Translations under genes and position numbers: made by a program | Notes under the pieces: model-generated | What the model saw: only the letters and a program-made list of their open reading frames with translations | Databases searched by the model: none | What the model was told of the DNA's origin: nothing | Assembly: GCF_034314165.1 (NCBI RefSeq) | Contig: NZ_JAVIWK010000001.1 | Coordinates: forward strand, 5,843,001-5,907,000 | Direction: 5' to 3' | DNA length: 64,000 nt | Source of the DNA: Pseudomonas sp. Bout1 | GTDB taxonomy: Bacteria > Pseudomonadota > Gammaproteobacteria > Pseudomonadales > Pseudomonadaceae | Part shown: in pieces, positions 36,588 through 47,071 of the stretch | Layout of the letters: every line of letters starts with the position of its first letter | How positions within the stretch are numbered: the first letter of the stretch is position 1

Positions 36588-37490
36588 TCAAAGGCCCTGT
36601 TGCGCGACGGTCTGCGCGGCGACCACCAGGCATTTGGTCAGCTCGGGGGAGGAAAACTTGGTGAGCACCGCATTGGCACCGGCCAGGCGGGCTTTTTCGC
36701 TGTTCATCGCACTGTCCAAAGAGGTGTGCAGCAGCACGTAGAGGCCCTGGAAATCCGGGGTCTCGCGCAGGGTACGGGTGAAGGCGTAGCCGTCCATTTC
36801 GGACATTTCGATGTCCGAGACCACCACGTTGATTTGTTCGACGGTGCCTTGCAGCTCCAGTAAACGGTCAATCGCTTCCTTGGCGCTGCGGGCGGTGTGG
36901 CAAGTGAGGCCGAGGTTGCGCAGGGTGTGCACCGACTGCTGCAGGGCCACCTGGCTGTCGTCCACCACCAGGATCCGGGCGTTGCCGAGCACTTCGGCTT
37001 CTTCCATGGTCAGGTCGGTGGGCGCCGCTTCGATCTGCGCGGGGGCGATGCCGTGGATGACCTTTTCGATGTCCAGCACCTGCACCAGCGCGCCTTCGAC
37101 CTGGGTCACCCCGGTGATGAAGGAGCGCGTGCCACCGGAACCAAACGGCGGCGGGCGAATGTCGGTGGTCAGGCAGTGCACGATCTTGCTCACCGCCTGC
37201 ACATGCAGGCCCTGCTTGGAACGGCTCACATCGGTGACGATCAGGCAGCCACCGTCCGGGTCTTGCAGGGGCATTTCCCCCAGCGCCCGGCTCAGGTCGA
37301 TCACCGACAGCGCAGCGCCGCGCAAGGTGGCGATGCCTTTGACGTGCGGGTGCGACTCCGGCAGCTTGGTCAGCGGCGGGCAGGGAATGATTTCACTGAC
37401 TTTCAGCAGGTTGATCGCCATCAGCTTGCCGCTGCGCAAGGTAAAGAGCAGAAGCGAGAGTGAGTCTGCGCGGGCTTTGGTGGTGGACAT
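36588..37490 (-). CDS. cheV: Chemotaxis coupling protein CheV
   Basis: 300 residues: an N-terminal CheW-like domain (about 10-150) and a C-terminal receiver domain (about 170-300) with the phosphoacceptor Asp in VVSDIEMSEMDG and a conserved lysine near KFSSP. CheV links receptors to CheA and may buffer phosphate for adaptation. It is an isolated copy, not in a che operon; the gene that follows encodes an acetyltransferase. Confidence 0.9.
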   Translation of the reverse strand: MSTTKARADSLSLLLFTLRSGKLMAINLLKVSEIIPCPPLTKLPESHPHVKGIATLRGAALSVIDLSRALGEMPLQDPDGGCLIVTDVSRSKQGLHVQAVSKIVHCLTTDIRPPPFGSGGTRSFITGVTQVEGALVQVLDIEKVIHGIAPAQIEAAPTDLTMEEAEVLGNARILVVDDSQVALQQSVHTLRNLGLTCHTARSAKEAIDRLLELQGTVEQINVVVSDIEMSEMDGYAFTRTLRETPDFQGLYVLLHTSLDSAMNSEKARLAGANAVLTKFSSPELTKCLVVAAQTVAQQGL

Positions 37491-37553
37491 AAAAACCTTC
37501 TGTGGATCAGGGATGACGATCTATAGACCGTTATCGACTTGCCCGCTGAAAAC

Positions 37554-37653
37554 TGTAGGAGCGAGCTTGCTCGCGAAAAACGTCAACGATAACGCGGGCA
37601 GCCTGAATAAACACAGCGCCATCAGGTTCTTCGCGAGCAAGCTCGCTCCTACA
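37554..37653. repeat. REPIN-like palindrome upstream of cheV
   Basis: TGTAGGAGCGAGCTTGCTCG (first 20 of 24 bases, 37554-37577) has a perfect 24-bp inverted partner at 37630-37653, with a 52-nt centre. It lies in the 174-nt gap between cheV and the 2-hydroxyacid dehydrogenase gene and matches the common GAGCGAGCTTGCTCGCGAA REP family of the P. fluorescens group. Confidence 0.9.
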
Positions 37654-37664
37654 CAAGGCAGTGA

Positions 37665-38639
37665 TCAGCCCTTCCACACCTGCGGGTTGACCAGGTCCTG
37701 CGGGCGCTGGCCCAGCAAGGCACTGCGCAGGTTTTCCAGCGCGCGGTTGGCCATCGCCGCACGGGTCTCATCAGTAGCCGAGCCAATGTGCGGCAGGGTC
37801 ACCGCGTTGCTCAACTGGAACAGTGGCGACTCCGACAGCGGCTCCTGTTCGTACACGTCCAGGCCGGCACCACGAATGGTGTGGTTTTGCAGGGCTTGGA
37901 TCAGCGCCGGCTCGTCCACCACCGGGCCACGGGAGATGTTCACCAGGATCGCGCCGGGTTTCATCAAACCCAGCTCGCGATGGCTGATCAGGTGGCGGGT
38001 TTTCTCGCTCAGTGGCACCACCAGGCAGACGAAGTCGGCTTCGGCCAGCAACTGGTCGAGGCTGCGAAACTGCGCGCCCAGCTCTTGTTCCAGTTCGGTC
38101 TTGCGGCTGTTGCCGCTGTACAGAATCGGCATATTGAAACCCAGGCGGCCACGGCGGGCGATGGCCGCGCCGATGTTGCCCATGCCGACGATGCCCAGTG
38201 TCTTGCCGTGTACGTCGCAACCAAACAACGGCGCGCCGACGCTGGCTTTCCACTGGCCGGCCTTGGTCCAGGCGTCCAGTTCGGCCACGCGGCGGGCGCT
38301 GCTCATCAGCAGGGCAAAGGCCAGGTCGGCGGTGCTTTCGGTGAGCACGTCGGGGGTGTTGGTGAGCATGATCCCGCGCTCATTGAAGTACGCCAGGTCG
38401 TAGTTGTCGTAGCCCACCGACACACTGGAGACCACTTGCAGCTTGCTCGCGCCTTCCAGTTGCGCCCGGCCCAACTTGCGGCCTACGCCGATCAGGCCGT
38501 GGGCATGGGGCAAGGCTTCGTTGAACTGGGCATTGATATCGCCCTGCTTCGGATTGGGAGCGATGACATCGAAATCCTGTTGCAGGCGCTCGATCATTTC
38601 CGGGGTGACGCGGCTGAAGGCGAGGACAGTCTTTTTCAT
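37665..38639 (-). CDS. D-2-hydroxyacid dehydrogenase (GhrB/2-ketogluconate reductase type)
   Basis: 324 residues. The NAD(P)-binding motif is GMGNIG in GIVGMGNIGAAIARR. Catalytic residues are in NISRGPVVDEPAL (Arg), LDVYEQEPL (Glu) and LPHIGSAT (His). The family reduces glyoxylate, hydroxypyruvate or 2-ketogluconate. No sugar-acid genes adjoin it except an OprD porin on the other strand, so the substrate stays open. ATG 38639 is used; an ATG 15 nt upstream is possible. Confidence 0.87.
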   Translation of the reverse strand: MKKTVLAFSRVTPEMIERLQQDFDVIAPNPKQGDINAQFNEALPHAHGLIGVGRKLGRAQLEGASKLQVVSSVSVGYDNYDLAYFNERGIMLTNTPDVLTESTADLAFALLMSSARRVAELDAWTKAGQWKASVGAPLFGCDVHGKTLGIVGMGNIGAAIARRGRLGFNMPILYSGNSRKTELEQELGAQFRSLDQLLAEADFVCLVVPLSEKTRHLISHRELGLMKPGAILVNISRGPVVDEPALIQALQNHTIRGAGLDVYEQEPLSESPLFQLSNAVTLPHIGSATDETRAAMANRALENLRSALLGQRPQDLVNPQVWKG

Positions 38640-38744
38640 GGAAGGCGGGCTCATCGACTACGTGGGAATGGCAAGCACGCTAACATTCTTGCGCGGGGTT
38701 GTCAGGACACCTCGGCGCCACCCGCCCAGACTGTTGCGATTTGG

Positions 38745-38766
38745 GTAACAGTCATTATCTTGTTAC
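38745..38766. promoter_or_regulatory. Candidate operator, inverted repeat
   Basis: GTAACA and TGTTAC are separated by 10 nt, a helical-turn spacing suited to a dimeric regulator. It lies 106 nt upstream of the dehydrogenase start and 222 nt upstream of the porin start. The binding protein is unknown. Confidence 0.35.
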
Positions 38767-38891
38767 ACTCTGTATCGCACCGCTCACCTGCGCTAATTTG
38801 TCGCATCGATGAGCGCAGTGGTTAAGACCGCCCCGCTCTTCCCCGATTTCCCTCGACTTATTTCCAGGGCTCTACACTGGGAATCTGTCTT

Positions 38892-38921
38892 AAAGCCGCT
38901 GAGTCCAGCGGCTTTTTTTTG
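38892..38921 (+). terminator. Intrinsic terminator upstream of the porin gene
   Basis: AAGCCGCT pairs with AGCGGCTT around a GAGTCC loop and is followed by eight T. It is oriented with the downstream OprD gene, about 67 nt before its start. It could end a small RNA or act as an attenuator of the porin. Confidence 0.85.
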
Positions 38922-38987
38922 CGCTGAAAAAAGGCCAGGCCTCCCACAACACTGGCCGGTTTCGATTGACCCCAAGGAGCTTTACCG

Positions 38988-40310
38988 GTGAAAACCTCGC
39001 TGACGTTCACCCCGTTATTCATCGCGATTGCTGCAACTATCGTTCCCCTTGCCCACGCGGCAGACACCCTGGCCGCCGACGGTTTCGTCGAAGGCTCAAG
39101 CTTCAAGATCAACGCCCGCAACTACTACATGAACCGCGACCGTCGCGACATTCACACCGATGACAGCAAGGAATGGGGCCAGGGCTTCATCGGGGTATTC
39201 GAATCCGGCTACACCCCGGGTACCGTCGGCTTTGGCCTGGACGCCAACGCCATGCTCGGCCTCAAGCTCGACGGCGGTGGCGGTACCGACGGTTCCAGCA
39301 TCCTGCCCGTAAGCTCCGGCAACGGCAAAGCCCCCGGCTCGTTCTCCACCGCTGGCGCCACCCTGAAAATGCGTGCCTTCGACACCGAACTGAAAGCCGG
39401 CGACCTGTTCCTGACTAACCCGGTGATCGCCGGCGGCATGACCCGCATGCTGCCCCAGACCTTCCGTGGCGTGAGCCTGACCAACCACAGCCTGGACGGC
39501 TGGATGTTCGAAGGCGGCCAGGCCAGCTTTACCAAGCTCTACAACCAGAGCGGCCACCGGCGCATCGGCACCAGCTACGGCGCATTGCCCAGCGGCGAAG
39601 ACAGCCAGCACCTGGACTGGGCCGGCGTGTCTTTCAGCGGCCTGCCGGGGCTGACCAGCAACCTGTACGCGTCCGAACTCAAGGACATCTGGAACCAGTA
39701 CTACTACGACCTGGACTACACCTGGCAACTGAACGAACTGGTCAGCCTCAACCCGGGCCTGCACTACTACCACACCCGGCAAACCGGCAAAGCCCTGCTG
39801 GGTGACATCGACAACAACACCTACAGCCTGCATGTCACCGTGGGCGTGGGCAACCACAGCGTCACCGCCGCCTACCAGCGGGTCAACGGCAACACCCCGT
39901 TCGACTACATCAGCCAGGGCGACAGCGTTTACTTGGACAACTCCCAGCAATACTCCGACTTCAACGGCCCCAACGAGCGCTCGTGGAAGCTCAAGTACGC
40001 CTATGACTTTGTCGGGCTGGGCCTGCCGGGCCTGACCTCGGCGGTGTCGTACATCAGCGGCAAGACCGACCTGACCACGGTCGATCCGCACAGCCGAGGT
40101 TATTCGTCCTGGTACAGCGCCGATGGCAAGAACGCCAAGCACTGGGAACGCGACATCGACCTCAAGTATGTGGTGCAAGGCGGCAAGGCCAAGGACCTGG
40201 CCGTGCGCCTGCAATGGGCGACCAATCGCGGTGGCAACGGGTACGCAGCAGTGGACCGGGACGTGGATGAGTACCGGGTGATTGTCGATTACCCAATTAA
40301 CGTTTTTTAA
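38988..40310 (+). CDS. OprD family outer-membrane porin
   Basis: 440 residues. Signal peptide 1-25 (ends LAHAA), then the OprD-family start ([19 protein letters not shown]) and GWGQGF-like strand ([15 protein letters not shown]). The rest is amphipathic beta strands of an 18-strand substrate-specific channel for carboxylate-bearing solutes. The start is GTG with AAGGAG upstream. The specific substrate cannot be assigned. An intrinsic terminator lies in its upstream region. Confidence 0.92.
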   Translation: MKTSLTFTPLFIAIAATIVPLAHAADTLAADGFVEGSSFKINARNYYMNRDRRDIHTDDSKEWGQGFIGVFESGYTPGTVGFGLDANAMLGLKLDGGGGTDGSSILPVSSGNGKAPGSFSTAGATLKMRAFDTELKAGDLFLTNPVIAGGMTRMLPQTFRGVSLTNHSLDGWMFEGGQASFTKLYNQSGHRRIGTSYGALPSGEDSQHLDWAGVSFSGLPGLTSNLYASELKDIWNQYYYDLDYTWQLNELVSLNPGLHYYHTRQTGKALLGDIDNNTYSLHVTVGVGNHSVTAAYQRVNGNTPFDYISQGDSVYLDNSQQYSDFNGPNERSWKLKYAYDFVGLGLPGLTSAVSYISGKTDLTTVDPHSRGYSSWYSADGKNAKHWERDIDLKYVVQGGKAKDLAVRLQWATNRGGNGYAAVDRDVDEYRVIVDYPINVF

Positions 40311-40395
40311 CGTCCAGGCTTTCTTTTGCGGCGACGGGTTATTTTTCAGCGCAGGGAACTAAACTGCCAGCATCTTGAATGCCGAAGCCAGCCCC

Positions 40396-41886
40396 ATGAG
40401 TCAACGCCGCGCCTTCACCCTGCCTGCACGCCCGGAGCTTTTGCTGATTCTGGGCAGCGGCCTGACTGTCGTACTGATCGTGATCATCGTTGCAGTACTG
40501 CTGATACGCGAACACGCCAGCGCCCTGCAGGCGGCCAAGCGTTCCACCAGCAACATCACCCAATTGATCAACGCCGATGTGCTGCGCAACGTCGAACTCT
40601 ATGACCTGGCGCTGCACGGGCTGACCTCGGCCAGCACCCGCAAGGACTTGCCCGGGATGTCGGCCGAGATCCAGCACATGGTGCAGTTCGACCAGTCCAC
40701 CGCGGCCCCTTTCAAAGGTGAAGTCCTGCTGCTGGACAAGGCCGGCGCGGTCATCGCCGACTCTTCCACATTGACCCCCACGCCCCGCAGCTTTGCCAAC
40801 CGTGACTATTTCCTGGTGCACCAACAGAACCCGAATGCCGGCTTGTTCATCAGCCGTCCCTTCAAGATCCGTTGCGAATGCGATCAAGTCTGGCGCATTG
40901 CATTCAGCCGCCTCGTCTCCGGGCCCGACGGTGAGTTTGCCGGTGTGGCGGTGGCGACCATGCGCCTGGCGTATTTCGACCAGTTGTTCAACAGCCTCAC
41001 CATCGGCAGCGGCAGCATAAACCTGCTCAACCGTGACGGCATTCTCCTGGCCCAGCAACCTTTGCTGGAGCGCGACATGATTGATAAAGACCTGAGTGCA
41101 AGGGCGAACTTCAAGCGAATCCTGCGCGAAGGCAGTGGCAGTTTCAGCTCTGTCTCCAGCGTTGACGGCACACCACGCCTCTACACGTTCAGCAATGTCG
41201 GCACGCTGCCGCTGATTGTGGTGGTGGCGTTGTCCAGCGACGACGTGTTTGCCGCCTGGAAACGCGCCGCCCTGCTGATCAGCGGCGCCACCGGCGTGCT
41301 GTGTGTTGGCCTGCTGTGGCTGACCTGGATGCTGCGCCTGGAACTGCGTCGCCGCTATCGCGCCGAAAAAGTGTTGTCTGAGCTGGCGGCCACCGACGCC
41401 CTCACCGGGCTGGCCAACCGGCGTACCCTCGACCAGCGCCTGCGCCTGGAATGGGAACGTGCACAACGCTCCGGCGAACCGCTGGCGCTGCTGATGATCG
41501 ACGTAGACCACTTCAAGGCGTTCAACGACCGGCACGGCCATCAAGGCGGCGATGAGACGTTACGCAACGTGGCCAGGGTGATCGGCAGCAATATTCGTCG
41601 CCCTGCCGACCTTGCCGCGCGTTACGGTGGCGAGGAGTTCGCGGTGATTCTGCCGGACACCGACGGCGACGGCGCGAGCACCATTGCCGAACATATCCGC
41701 AGCGCGGTAGAGCACTTGCCACCCGCGGACGGGGATGCGCTGTCGGTCACCGTGAGCGTCGGCCTCAGCACCTGGGAAAAGCGCAGCGGCGGCTCAGTCG
41801 AAGAACTGCTGCTGACTGCCGACCGGGCGCTGTATGAAGCCAAGTACTCCGGGCGCAACCGGATCGTTCACAGCCAGGCCACATGA
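40396..41886 (+). CDS. Membrane diguanylate cyclase, copy 1
   Basis: 496 residues. TM1 is at about 16-40, a periplasmic PDC/dCache-like sensor follows (RDYFLVHQQN...FISRPF), TM2 is at about 285-310, and the C-terminal GGEEF domain is complete (RYGGEEFAVI) with an inhibitory RxxD site (RPAD) five residues before it. The sensor has a C-x-C pair (C160, C162). The product is c-di-GMP, which would feed receptors such as Alg44. ATG 40396 is preferred to TTG 40375. A close paralogue follows 51 nt downstream. Confidence 0.92.
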   Translation: MSQRRAFTLPARPELLLILGSGLTVVLIVIIVAVLLIREHASALQAAKRSTSNITQLINADVLRNVELYDLALHGLTSASTRKDLPGMSAEIQHMVQFDQSTAAPFKGEVLLLDKAGAVIADSSTLTPTPRSFANRDYFLVHQQNPNAGLFISRPFKIRCECDQVWRIAFSRLVSGPDGEFAGVAVATMRLAYFDQLFNSLTIGSGSINLLNRDGILLAQQPLLERDMIDKDLSARANFKRILREGSGSFSSVSSVDGTPRLYTFSNVGTLPLIVVVALSSDDVFAAWKRAALLISGATGVLCVGLLWLTWMLRLELRRRYRAEKVLSELAATDALTGLANRRTLDQRLRLEWERAQRSGEPLALLMIDVDHFKAFNDRHGHQGGDETLRNVARVIGSNIRRPADLAARYGGEEFAVILPDTDGDGASTIAEHIRSAVEHLPPADGDALSVTVSVGLSTWEKRSGGSVEELLLTADRALYEAKYSGRNRIVHSQAT

Positions 41887-41937
41887 GCGGCTTTCAGGAA
41901 CTACGCTAAAGGCGTCCTCGAAGCAGAAGTACGCCCG

Positions 41938-43440
41938 ATGAGCCCAGGCACCACCCGTCCGACCCGCCCGACCCACCGCCCGGAGCTGCTGCTGATCATC
42001 GGGAGTTGCGTCACGGTGCTGCTGATCATCCTGGTGGTCGCGGTGCTGCTGATTCGCGAACACGCCAATACGTTGCAGGCAGCCCAGCGCACGGCCAATA
42101 ACATCACCCAATTGATTGATGCCGACGTATTACGCAACGTCGAGCTGTACGACTTGTCGATCAAAGGCCTGATCGCCGCCACCGAGCGCAGTGATTTGGC
42201 CGGCGTGTCGGCCAGCATCCGCCACCTGGTGCTGTTCGACCGCTCGGAGGCGGCGCCGTACAAGGGAGACATCCTGCTGCTGGACAAGAACGGTGAAGTG
42301 ATTGCCGACTCGTCGCTGCTGACCCCTGTCGCAGCCAACTTCGCCGACCGTGATTACTTTCATGCCCACCGACAGAATCCCGACCTGGGCCTGTTCATCA
42401 GCCGACCGTTCATCGCACGGTGCGTGTGTGACGACCAATGGCGCATTGCATTCAGCCGCCGGGTTTCCGGGCCCGACGGACGGTTCCTTGGGGTGGCCGT
42501 GGCGTCCATGCGCTTGTCGTATTTCCAGCAACTGTTCCGCAGCCTGAATATCGGCAACGACAGCACCATCAACCTGATCAACCAGCAAGGCATCCTGTTG
42601 GCCCAACAGCCGTTGCTGGAACGGGACATGATCGACAAGGACCTCAGCCAGCGCCCCAATGTCGCGCGCATCCTGCATGACCGCGACGGCAGCTTTCGCG
42701 GCACCTCCAGTGTGGACGAAGAGAACCGCCTCTACACCTTCTCTACCGTGGGCAATTTACCGCTGATCGTAGTGGTGGCCTTGTCCACGAATGACATATT
42801 CGCGCCCTGGAAGCGCGCCGCGCTGGTGATCAGCGGCGCCACCGGGATTTTGTGCATCGGCCTGCTGTGGCTGACCTGGATGCTCTGCATGGAACTACGC
42901 AGGCGTTACCGCGCCGAGCAGGTGCTGTCAGAACTGGCAGCCACCGACGCCCTCACCGGCCTGGCCAACCGCCGCACTCTCGACCAGCGGCTGCGCCTGG
43001 AATGGGATCGCGCCCAGCGTTCAGGCGAGCCGTTGACGGTGCTGATGATTGATGTGGACCATTTCAAGGCGTTCAACGACCGGCATGGGCATCAAGCTGG
43101 CGACGCGGCATTACGCACGGTGGCGCAGGTTGTCGAGGGCAATATCCGTCGCCCTGCTGACCTGGCGGCCCGCTATGGCGGTGAGGAGTTTGCAGTAGTG
43201 CTGCCGCATACCGACGGCCAGGGTGCGTTGTTGATTGCTGACCATATCCGCAGTGGCGTTGAGCATCTGCCACGGGTGGGCGGGGATACCGTGCCGATTA
43301 CCGTAAGCGTTGGCCTCAGCACATGGACCAAAAAAAGCCGTAGCACACTGGAAGAGTTACTGCTCAGTGCGGATCAGGCGTTGTATGAGGCCAAGCACAC
43401 CGGGCGTAATCGCATTGTGGATGCACAAACCCTGGCGTAA
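41938..43440 (+). CDS. Membrane diguanylate cyclase, copy 2
   Basis: 500 residues with the same architecture as the upstream gene and very similar sequence throughout: TM1 (about 19-40), PDC/dCache-like sensor, TM2, and GGEEF domain (RYGGEEFAVV) with the RPAD inhibitory site. The C-x-C pair is kept (C162, C164). The two genes are a tandem duplication. Differences lie mostly in the sensor and the C-terminal end, so the copies may respond to different signals or levels. Confidence 0.92.
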   Translation: MSPGTTRPTRPTHRPELLLIIGSCVTVLLIILVVAVLLIREHANTLQAAQRTANNITQLIDADVLRNVELYDLSIKGLIAATERSDLAGVSASIRHLVLFDRSEAAPYKGDILLLDKNGEVIADSSLLTPVAANFADRDYFHAHRQNPDLGLFISRPFIARCVCDDQWRIAFSRRVSGPDGRFLGVAVASMRLSYFQQLFRSLNIGNDSTINLINQQGILLAQQPLLERDMIDKDLSQRPNVARILHDRDGSFRGTSSVDEENRLYTFSTVGNLPLIVVVALSTNDIFAPWKRAALVISGATGILCIGLLWLTWMLCMELRRRYRAEQVLSELAATDALTGLANRRTLDQRLRLEWDRAQRSGEPLTVLMIDVDHFKAFNDRHGHQAGDAALRTVAQVVEGNIRRPADLAARYGGEEFAVVLPHTDGQGALLIADHIRSGVEHLPRVGGDTVPITVSVGLSTWTKKSRSTLEELLLSADQALYEAKHTGRNRIVDAQTLA

Positions 43441-43466
43441 AAAAAGGCCACCCGAAGGCAGCCTTT
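43438..43466 (-). terminator. Intrinsic terminator of lpxC / dcw cluster
   Basis: On the minus strand AAAGGCTGCC pairs with GGTGGCCTTT around a TTCG tetraloop and runs into a T tract. It starts 27 nt after the lpxC stop and reaches into the end of the convergent cyclase gene. Confidence 0.85.
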
Positions 43467-43493
43467 AAAAACAAAAGGAAAGAGAGTTGTTAC

Positions 43494-44441
<948 letters not shown>

Positions 44442-44517
44442 TCAACAAAGGCTGGCGATAATAGCAGACCAGACCTTTGCTGAACACCAATCACCTTCAT
44501 AGCCCTGATACATTCCA

Positions 44518-45714
44518 TTAATCGGCCTGACGACGCAGGAATGCCGGGATGTCCAGGTAGTCCAGGTCATCTTGCGGATTCGGGCTACGGGATGCAGCAG
44601 CACCGGCCTGGGCCTGGTTGCGCATCACGGTCGGACGATCCAGGTCACGGTAGTTCACAGACGGCAGTTCCTGGCGCGACGGCGCTGGAGCGGCAGCTTG
44701 CTGGCTGGCGTGGCTGGTATGGACGGTATTGTCGATGACCTTTACAGGCTTCTCGATTTTTGCACCCAGGCCGGTAGCAACAACGGTCACGTGCAGTTCG
44801 TCGCGCATGTCCGGATCGATAACCGTACCGACCTTGACCATGGCGTGCTCGGAAGCGAAGGCTTCGATGATGCTACCCACGTCGGAGTACTCACCCAGGG
44901 ACAGGTCAGGACCGGCGGTGATGTTCACCAGGATGCCGCGTGCACCTTGCAGGTTCACGTCTTCCAGCAACGGGTTGCGGATGGCCGCTTCAGTGGCTTC
45001 ACGTGCACGGTTCGGACCGCTGGCGCAGCCAGTGCCCATCATCGCCATGCCCATTTCGCTCATCACGGTACGTACGTCGGCAAAGTCGACGTTGATCATG
45101 CCCGGACGCTTGATGATGTCGGAGATACCGCGAACGGCACCGGCCAGTACATCGTCTGCCTTGGCGAAAGCCGACAGGAGGCTGGCGTCCTTACCGAGGA
45201 TGGTCAGCAGCTTCTCGTTGGGAATGGTGATCAACGAGTCGACGCTTTCGGACAGCAGACGGATGCCTTCATCGGCGATCTGCATGCGTTTGCGACCTTC
45301 GAACGGGAACGGACGGGTCACGACGGCAACCGTCAGGATCCCCATTTCCTTGGCCACTTCGGCAATGATCGGCGCAGCACCGGTACCGGTACCACCGCCC
45401 ATGCCGGTGGTGATGAACACCATGTTGGTGCCTTGCAGCACTTCAGCAATGCGCTCGCGGTCTTCCAGAGCGGCTTGACGGCCGACTTCCGGATTCGCGC
45501 CAGCACCCAGGCCCTTGGTCACGGCTGTGCCCAATTGCAGGATGGTGCGTGCACCGATGCTTTTAAGGGCTTGGGCATCAGTGTTGGCGCAGATGAATTC
45601 AACGCCTTCAATGTTGCTCTTGACCATGTGGTTGACAGCGTTGCCGCCGCCACCGCCGACGCCGATCACTTTGATGACCGGGCTTGCGGGGATGTTGTCT
45701 ACGAGTTCGAACAT
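44518..45714 (-). CDS. ftsZ: Cell division protein FtsZ
   Basis: 398 residues. Tubulin-like GTPase with the signature GGGTGTGAAP (about 105-114) and the T7 loop NVDFADVR. A linker of about 60 residues and the C-terminal FtsA/ZipA-binding peptide DYLDIPAFLRRQAD follow. It forms the cytokinetic ring. It lies 79 nt downstream of ftsA. Confidence 0.98.
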   Translation of the reverse strand: MFELVDNIPASPVIKVIGVGGGGGNAVNHMVKSNIEGVEFICANTDAQALKSIGARTILQLGTAVTKGLGAGANPEVGRQAALEDRERIAEVLQGTNMVFITTGMGGGTGTGAAPIIAEVAKEMGILTVAVVTRPFPFEGRKRMQIADEGIRLLSESVDSLITIPNEKLLTILGKDASLLSAFAKADDVLAGAVRGISDIIKRPGMINVDFADVRTVMSEMGMAMMGTGCASGPNRAREATEAAIRNPLLEDVNLQGARGILVNITAGPDLSLGEYSDVGSIIEAFASEHAMVKVGTVIDPDMRDELHVTVVATGLGAKIEKPVKVIDNTVHTSHASQQAAAPAPSRQELPSVNYRDLDRPTVMRNQAQAGAAASRSPNPQDDLDYLDIPAFLRRQAD

Positions 45715-45793
45715 TTTCCCTCTCCTTTCATTTCTCTAGTTTTTTCGCCTACTGCATGCATCTACAACAGTGAAACGGTGTTGCGGTAAATCT

Positions 45794-47056
45794 TTAGAAA
45801 TTGCCTTTTACCCAAGCCTGCAACCGCTCGAACAACGGCGCTTTCGCTTCGTCGTCGCTTCTGTAGCTGTCACGGTTGCTCGGGCCCGACAGGGAAATGC
45901 CGTCGGTCTGCTTTTGCAGCCCGTACAACAGCAAGCCCACACCGGTGGAATAAATCGGGTTGCGCACCACATCGCCCAGGCCCTTGACGCCATGGGGCAC
46001 GCCCAGGCGCACCGGCATGTGGAAGATTTCCTCGGCCAGTTCGACCGCGCCTTCCATCTTCGAGGTGCCACCGGTCAGCACGATGCCGGCCGGGATCAAA
46101 TCTTCGTAGCCACTGCGGCGCAGTTCGGCCTGGATCAGGGTGAACAGTTCGTCGTAGCGCGGCTCGACCACTTCAGCCAACGCCTGGCGCGACAGTTCGC
46201 GCGGTGGACGGTCGCCCACGCTCGGCACCTTGATGGTTTCGCCGGCACCGGCCAGCTTGGCCAGGGCACAGGCGTAACGGATCTTGATTTCTTCGGCGTA
46301 CTGGGTCGGTGTGCGCAACGCCATGGCGATGTCGTTGGTCACCTGGTCACCGGCAATCGGGATCACGGCGGTGTGACGAATCGCACCCTCGGTGAAGATC
46401 GCGATGTCCGTGGTGCCGCCGCCGATGTCCACCAGGCACACGCCCAGTTCTTTTTCGTCGTCGGTCAGTACCGAATACGCGGAGGCAAGCTGCTCGAGAA
46501 TGATGTCGTCGATTTCCAGGCCACAGCGGCGCACGCATTTTTCAATGTTCTGTGCAGCGTTGACGGCGCAGGTCACTACGTGAACCTTGGCTTCCAGACG
46601 TACGCCCGACATACCCAGGGGCTCGCGAACGCCTTCCTGGTTATCGATCACATAGTCCTGCGGCAAGGTGTGCAGCACGCGCTGGTCAGCCGGGATCGCC
46701 ACGGCTTGCGCTGCGTCGAGTACCCGTTCCAGGTCAGCGGCGCTGACTTCGCGGTCGCGAATCGCCACGATGCCGTGGGAATTCAGGCTGCGGATGTGGT
46801 TGCCGGCAACGCCGACGAATGCCGAGTGAATCCGGCAACCGGCCATCAGCTGCGCCTCTTCGATGGCGCGCTGGATCGATTGCACGGTGGATTCAATATT
46901 CACCACCACGCCCTTCTTCAGGCCCCGGGACGGATGCGTGCCGATTCCGACGATTTCCAGCGTGCCGTCGTCCGCGACCTCGCCTACCAGCGCCACCACC
47001 TTGGAGGTGCCGATATCCAGACCGACGATCATTTTGCCGCTTTGCACGTTTGCCAT
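45794..47056 (-). CDS. ftsA: Cell division protein FtsA
   Basis: 420-residue actin-like ATPase that tethers FtsZ to the membrane. The N-terminal phosphate-binding region (VGLDIGTSKVVALVGE), the DIGGGTTD second phosphate loop and the C-terminal amphipathic membrane-targeting helix (FERLQAWVKGNF) are all visible. 15 nt after ftsQ. Confidence 0.97.
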   Translation of the reverse strand: MANVQSGKMIVGLDIGTSKVVALVGEVADDGTLEIVGIGTHPSRGLKKGVVVNIESTVQSIQRAIEEAQLMAGCRIHSAFVGVAGNHIRSLNSHGIVAIRDREVSAADLERVLDAAQAVAIPADQRVLHTLPQDYVIDNQEGVREPLGMSGVRLEAKVHVVTCAVNAAQNIEKCVRRCGLEIDDIILEQLASAYSVLTDDEKELGVCLVDIGGGTTDIAIFTEGAIRHTAVIPIAGDQVTNDIAMALRTPTQYAEEIKIRYACALAKLAGAGETIKVPSVGDRPPRELSRQALAEVVEPRYDELFTLIQAELRRSGYEDLIPAGIVLTGGTSKMEGAVELAEEIFHMPVRLGVPHGVKGLGDVVRNPIYSTGVGLLLYGLQKQTDGISLSGPSNRDSYRSDDEAKAPLFERLQAWVKGNF

Positions 47057-47071
47057 GGGTCCTGCCTCTTC

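Larger units (their letters stand above)
38640..38987. other. 348-nt non-coding region between 2-hydroxyacid dehydrogenase and OprD genes
   Basis: This contains a GTAACA/TGTTAC inverted repeat (38745-38766), a complete intrinsic terminator (38892-38921) pointing toward the porin, and the AAGGAG ribosome site of the porin (about 38973-38978). No open frame here has a convincing start or codon bias. The layout suggests a short leader or small RNA ending before the porin. Confidence 0.6.

Noticed and set aside
38809..38991. 60-codon frame upstream of the OprD porin
   Set aside because: It runs through the intrinsic terminator and the porin ribosome site, and has no convincing ribosome site of its own.
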